A model generated the notes under the pieces. It was not told the DNA's origin and made no database searches. It was given only the letters and a program-made list of their open reading frames with translations. A stretch of 21,983 nucleotides of DNA from Fimbriimonas sp. (lineage in GTDB: Bacteria > Armatimonadota > Fimbriimonadia > Fimbriimonadales > Fimbriimonadaceae), in NCBI GenBank assembly GCA_030447945.1, contig JAUJNV010000050.1, forward strand, positions 1 to 21,983. Direction: 5' to 3'. Each line of letters starts with the position of its first letter. Positions within the stretch are counted from its first letter, which is position 1. Position numbers and translations under genes: made by a program. This document shows, one piece after another, positions 21,266 through 21,983 of the stretch.

Positions 21266-21958
21266 TTACGGGGCCCGCTCCAAGCGGATGGGGCCCATGT
21301 CGATCACGAGGGGATACCCTTGATCGTCGACGAAATCATCTGTGGTCTGGCCTTCCGATGCTTGCCTGATCCGGTGGGCCCGGTAACGCCTACCGCCGAG
21401 CGTGAGGCTTTCCGCTCCGACATAGGTCTTTACGCTACGGGTCCACCGGAGGCTTTGGGGCGGGAGGGCGATGTAGCGTATGGTCTCTCCGCGGTTCGGT
21501 TTGCGCTTGATGAACCAAAAGCGGGCAGAGCTGCTTATCTCGGAGGTCGGCAGGAGCGGAAACCAGCGCTTCACGTTTCCGGGCGTCTGGACGACCCGAA
21601 CCCCGGCCCGAGTGTAGGTCGCGACGGACTTCAGCGCCGGGAGGATGGTTCCGGTTACGGTGGTCTCCAGCCTCTTCGGAGAACCGTCCGCGCCAAAGAG
21701 GTTCACGAACTTCCCCTTCACCCACTTCTCGTCCCGATTCGTAGAGCCGCCGACGCGGACTCTCGCCGAGAAGACGAGGTGCGTCCGCAGATCTCCATTT
21801 GGCAACAGCTTGCGGTGGTATCTTGCGTCGCCTACGACGGACACCGGGGTCGGATTTCCTCCTCTCATGGCGGAGGGCTGAAAGGTTGCGACCAGCCTCA
21901 CCTGTGCCACGCCGACGCTGGAAAAGCCGAGGGCGAGGAGCAGCGAGGCTCTTTTCAC
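21266..21958 (-). CDS. Exported protein with signal peptide, unknown function
   Basis: Intact minus-strand gene of 230 residues. GTG 21958 gives MKRASLLLALGFSSVGVAQ, a typical signal peptide with basic start, hydrophobic core and A-Q cleavage region. The mature protein has an ordered set of beta-strands (VRLVATFQPSAMRG; LRTHLVFSARVRVGGSTN; RLETTVTGTILPALKSVATY) and ends with YRAHRIRQASEGQTTDDFVD then DQGYPLVIDMGPIRLERAP. The V-D-D-Q-G-x-P-L-V ending recalls secreted proteins of the DUF3108/LolA-like kind that bind lipids or polymers, but this is only a resemblance. The likely location is the periplasm or outside. ATG 21965 belongs to another frame. Confidence 0.7.
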   Translation of the reverse strand: MKRASLLLALGFSSVGVAQVRLVATFQPSAMRGGNPTPVSVVGDARYHRKLLPNGDLRTHLVFSARVRVGGSTNRDEKWVKGKFVNLFGADGSPKRLETTVTGTILPALKSVATYTRAGVRVVQTPGNVKRWFPLLPTSEISSSARFWFIKRKPNRGETIRYIALPPQSLRWTRSVKTYVGAESLTLGGRRYRAHRIRQASEGQTTDDFVDDQGYPLVIDMGPIRLERAP

Positions 21959-21963
21959 ACCGC

Positions 21964-21969
21964 ATTATG
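21964..21969 (-). promoter_or_regulatory. -10 box five bases before GTG 21958
   Basis: On the minus strand CATAAT is followed by GCGGT and GTG. No Shine-Dalgarno is visible. The layout matches the boxes at 19540 and 20666. The -35 region falls outside the window. Confidence 0.5.
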
Positions 21970-21983
21970 CTCCCGATTCCTCA

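Overview
The window is high-GC bacterial DNA with two halves. Bases 293-14776 are a one-directional (+ strand) phage virion-structure module in the T7/podovirus order: portal, scaffold position, capsid, small connector genes, tail adaptor, long tail-nozzle-like protein, a glycosidase-like tail protein, and two internal-virion-like proteins. It abuts a truncated minus-strand ribF at the left edge. No terminase, lysis, polymerase or integrase gene is visible, so it is either a structural remnant or part of a larger prophage. The host phylum cannot be fixed from this sequence. The GC content, the dispersed intergenic repeats and starts lying just after a -10 box suggest a non-proteobacterial lineage such as Armatimonadota or a Deinococcus-like group (low confidence).

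Layout. 1-265: ribF fragment. 293-2345: small gene plus portal, whose 3' end is frame-broken. 2346-5125: heavily frame-broken scaffold and capsid positions with a good intrinsic terminator at 3675-3712. 5126-7535: intact small structural genes. 7603-10698: long tail protein, intact to about 9285 and then shifting frame. 10699-10870: regulatory-looking gap with three hairpins and a T7-promoter-like core. 10871-12678: three intact genes, including the glycosidase-like tail protein. 12812-14776: two frame-broken internal-virion-like genes, bracketed by two long palindromes built from GGTTGAA-type heptads.

14946-21983 is different: small exported or membrane proteins, most with frameshifts, plus a C-terminal ispD fragment. 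Nine copies of a roughly 36-bp GC-rich repeat, all in the same orientation, sit at the gene boundaries. Two minus-strand genes at the right end are intact. Three genes here start 5-7 bases after a CATAAT or TATAAT box, as leaderless genes do.

Frameshifts are common, and several are repaired by adding or removing one base in a short G run. Many may therefore be sequencing or assembly indels rather than true decay. Broken genes are given as approximate spans and should be read with that caution.
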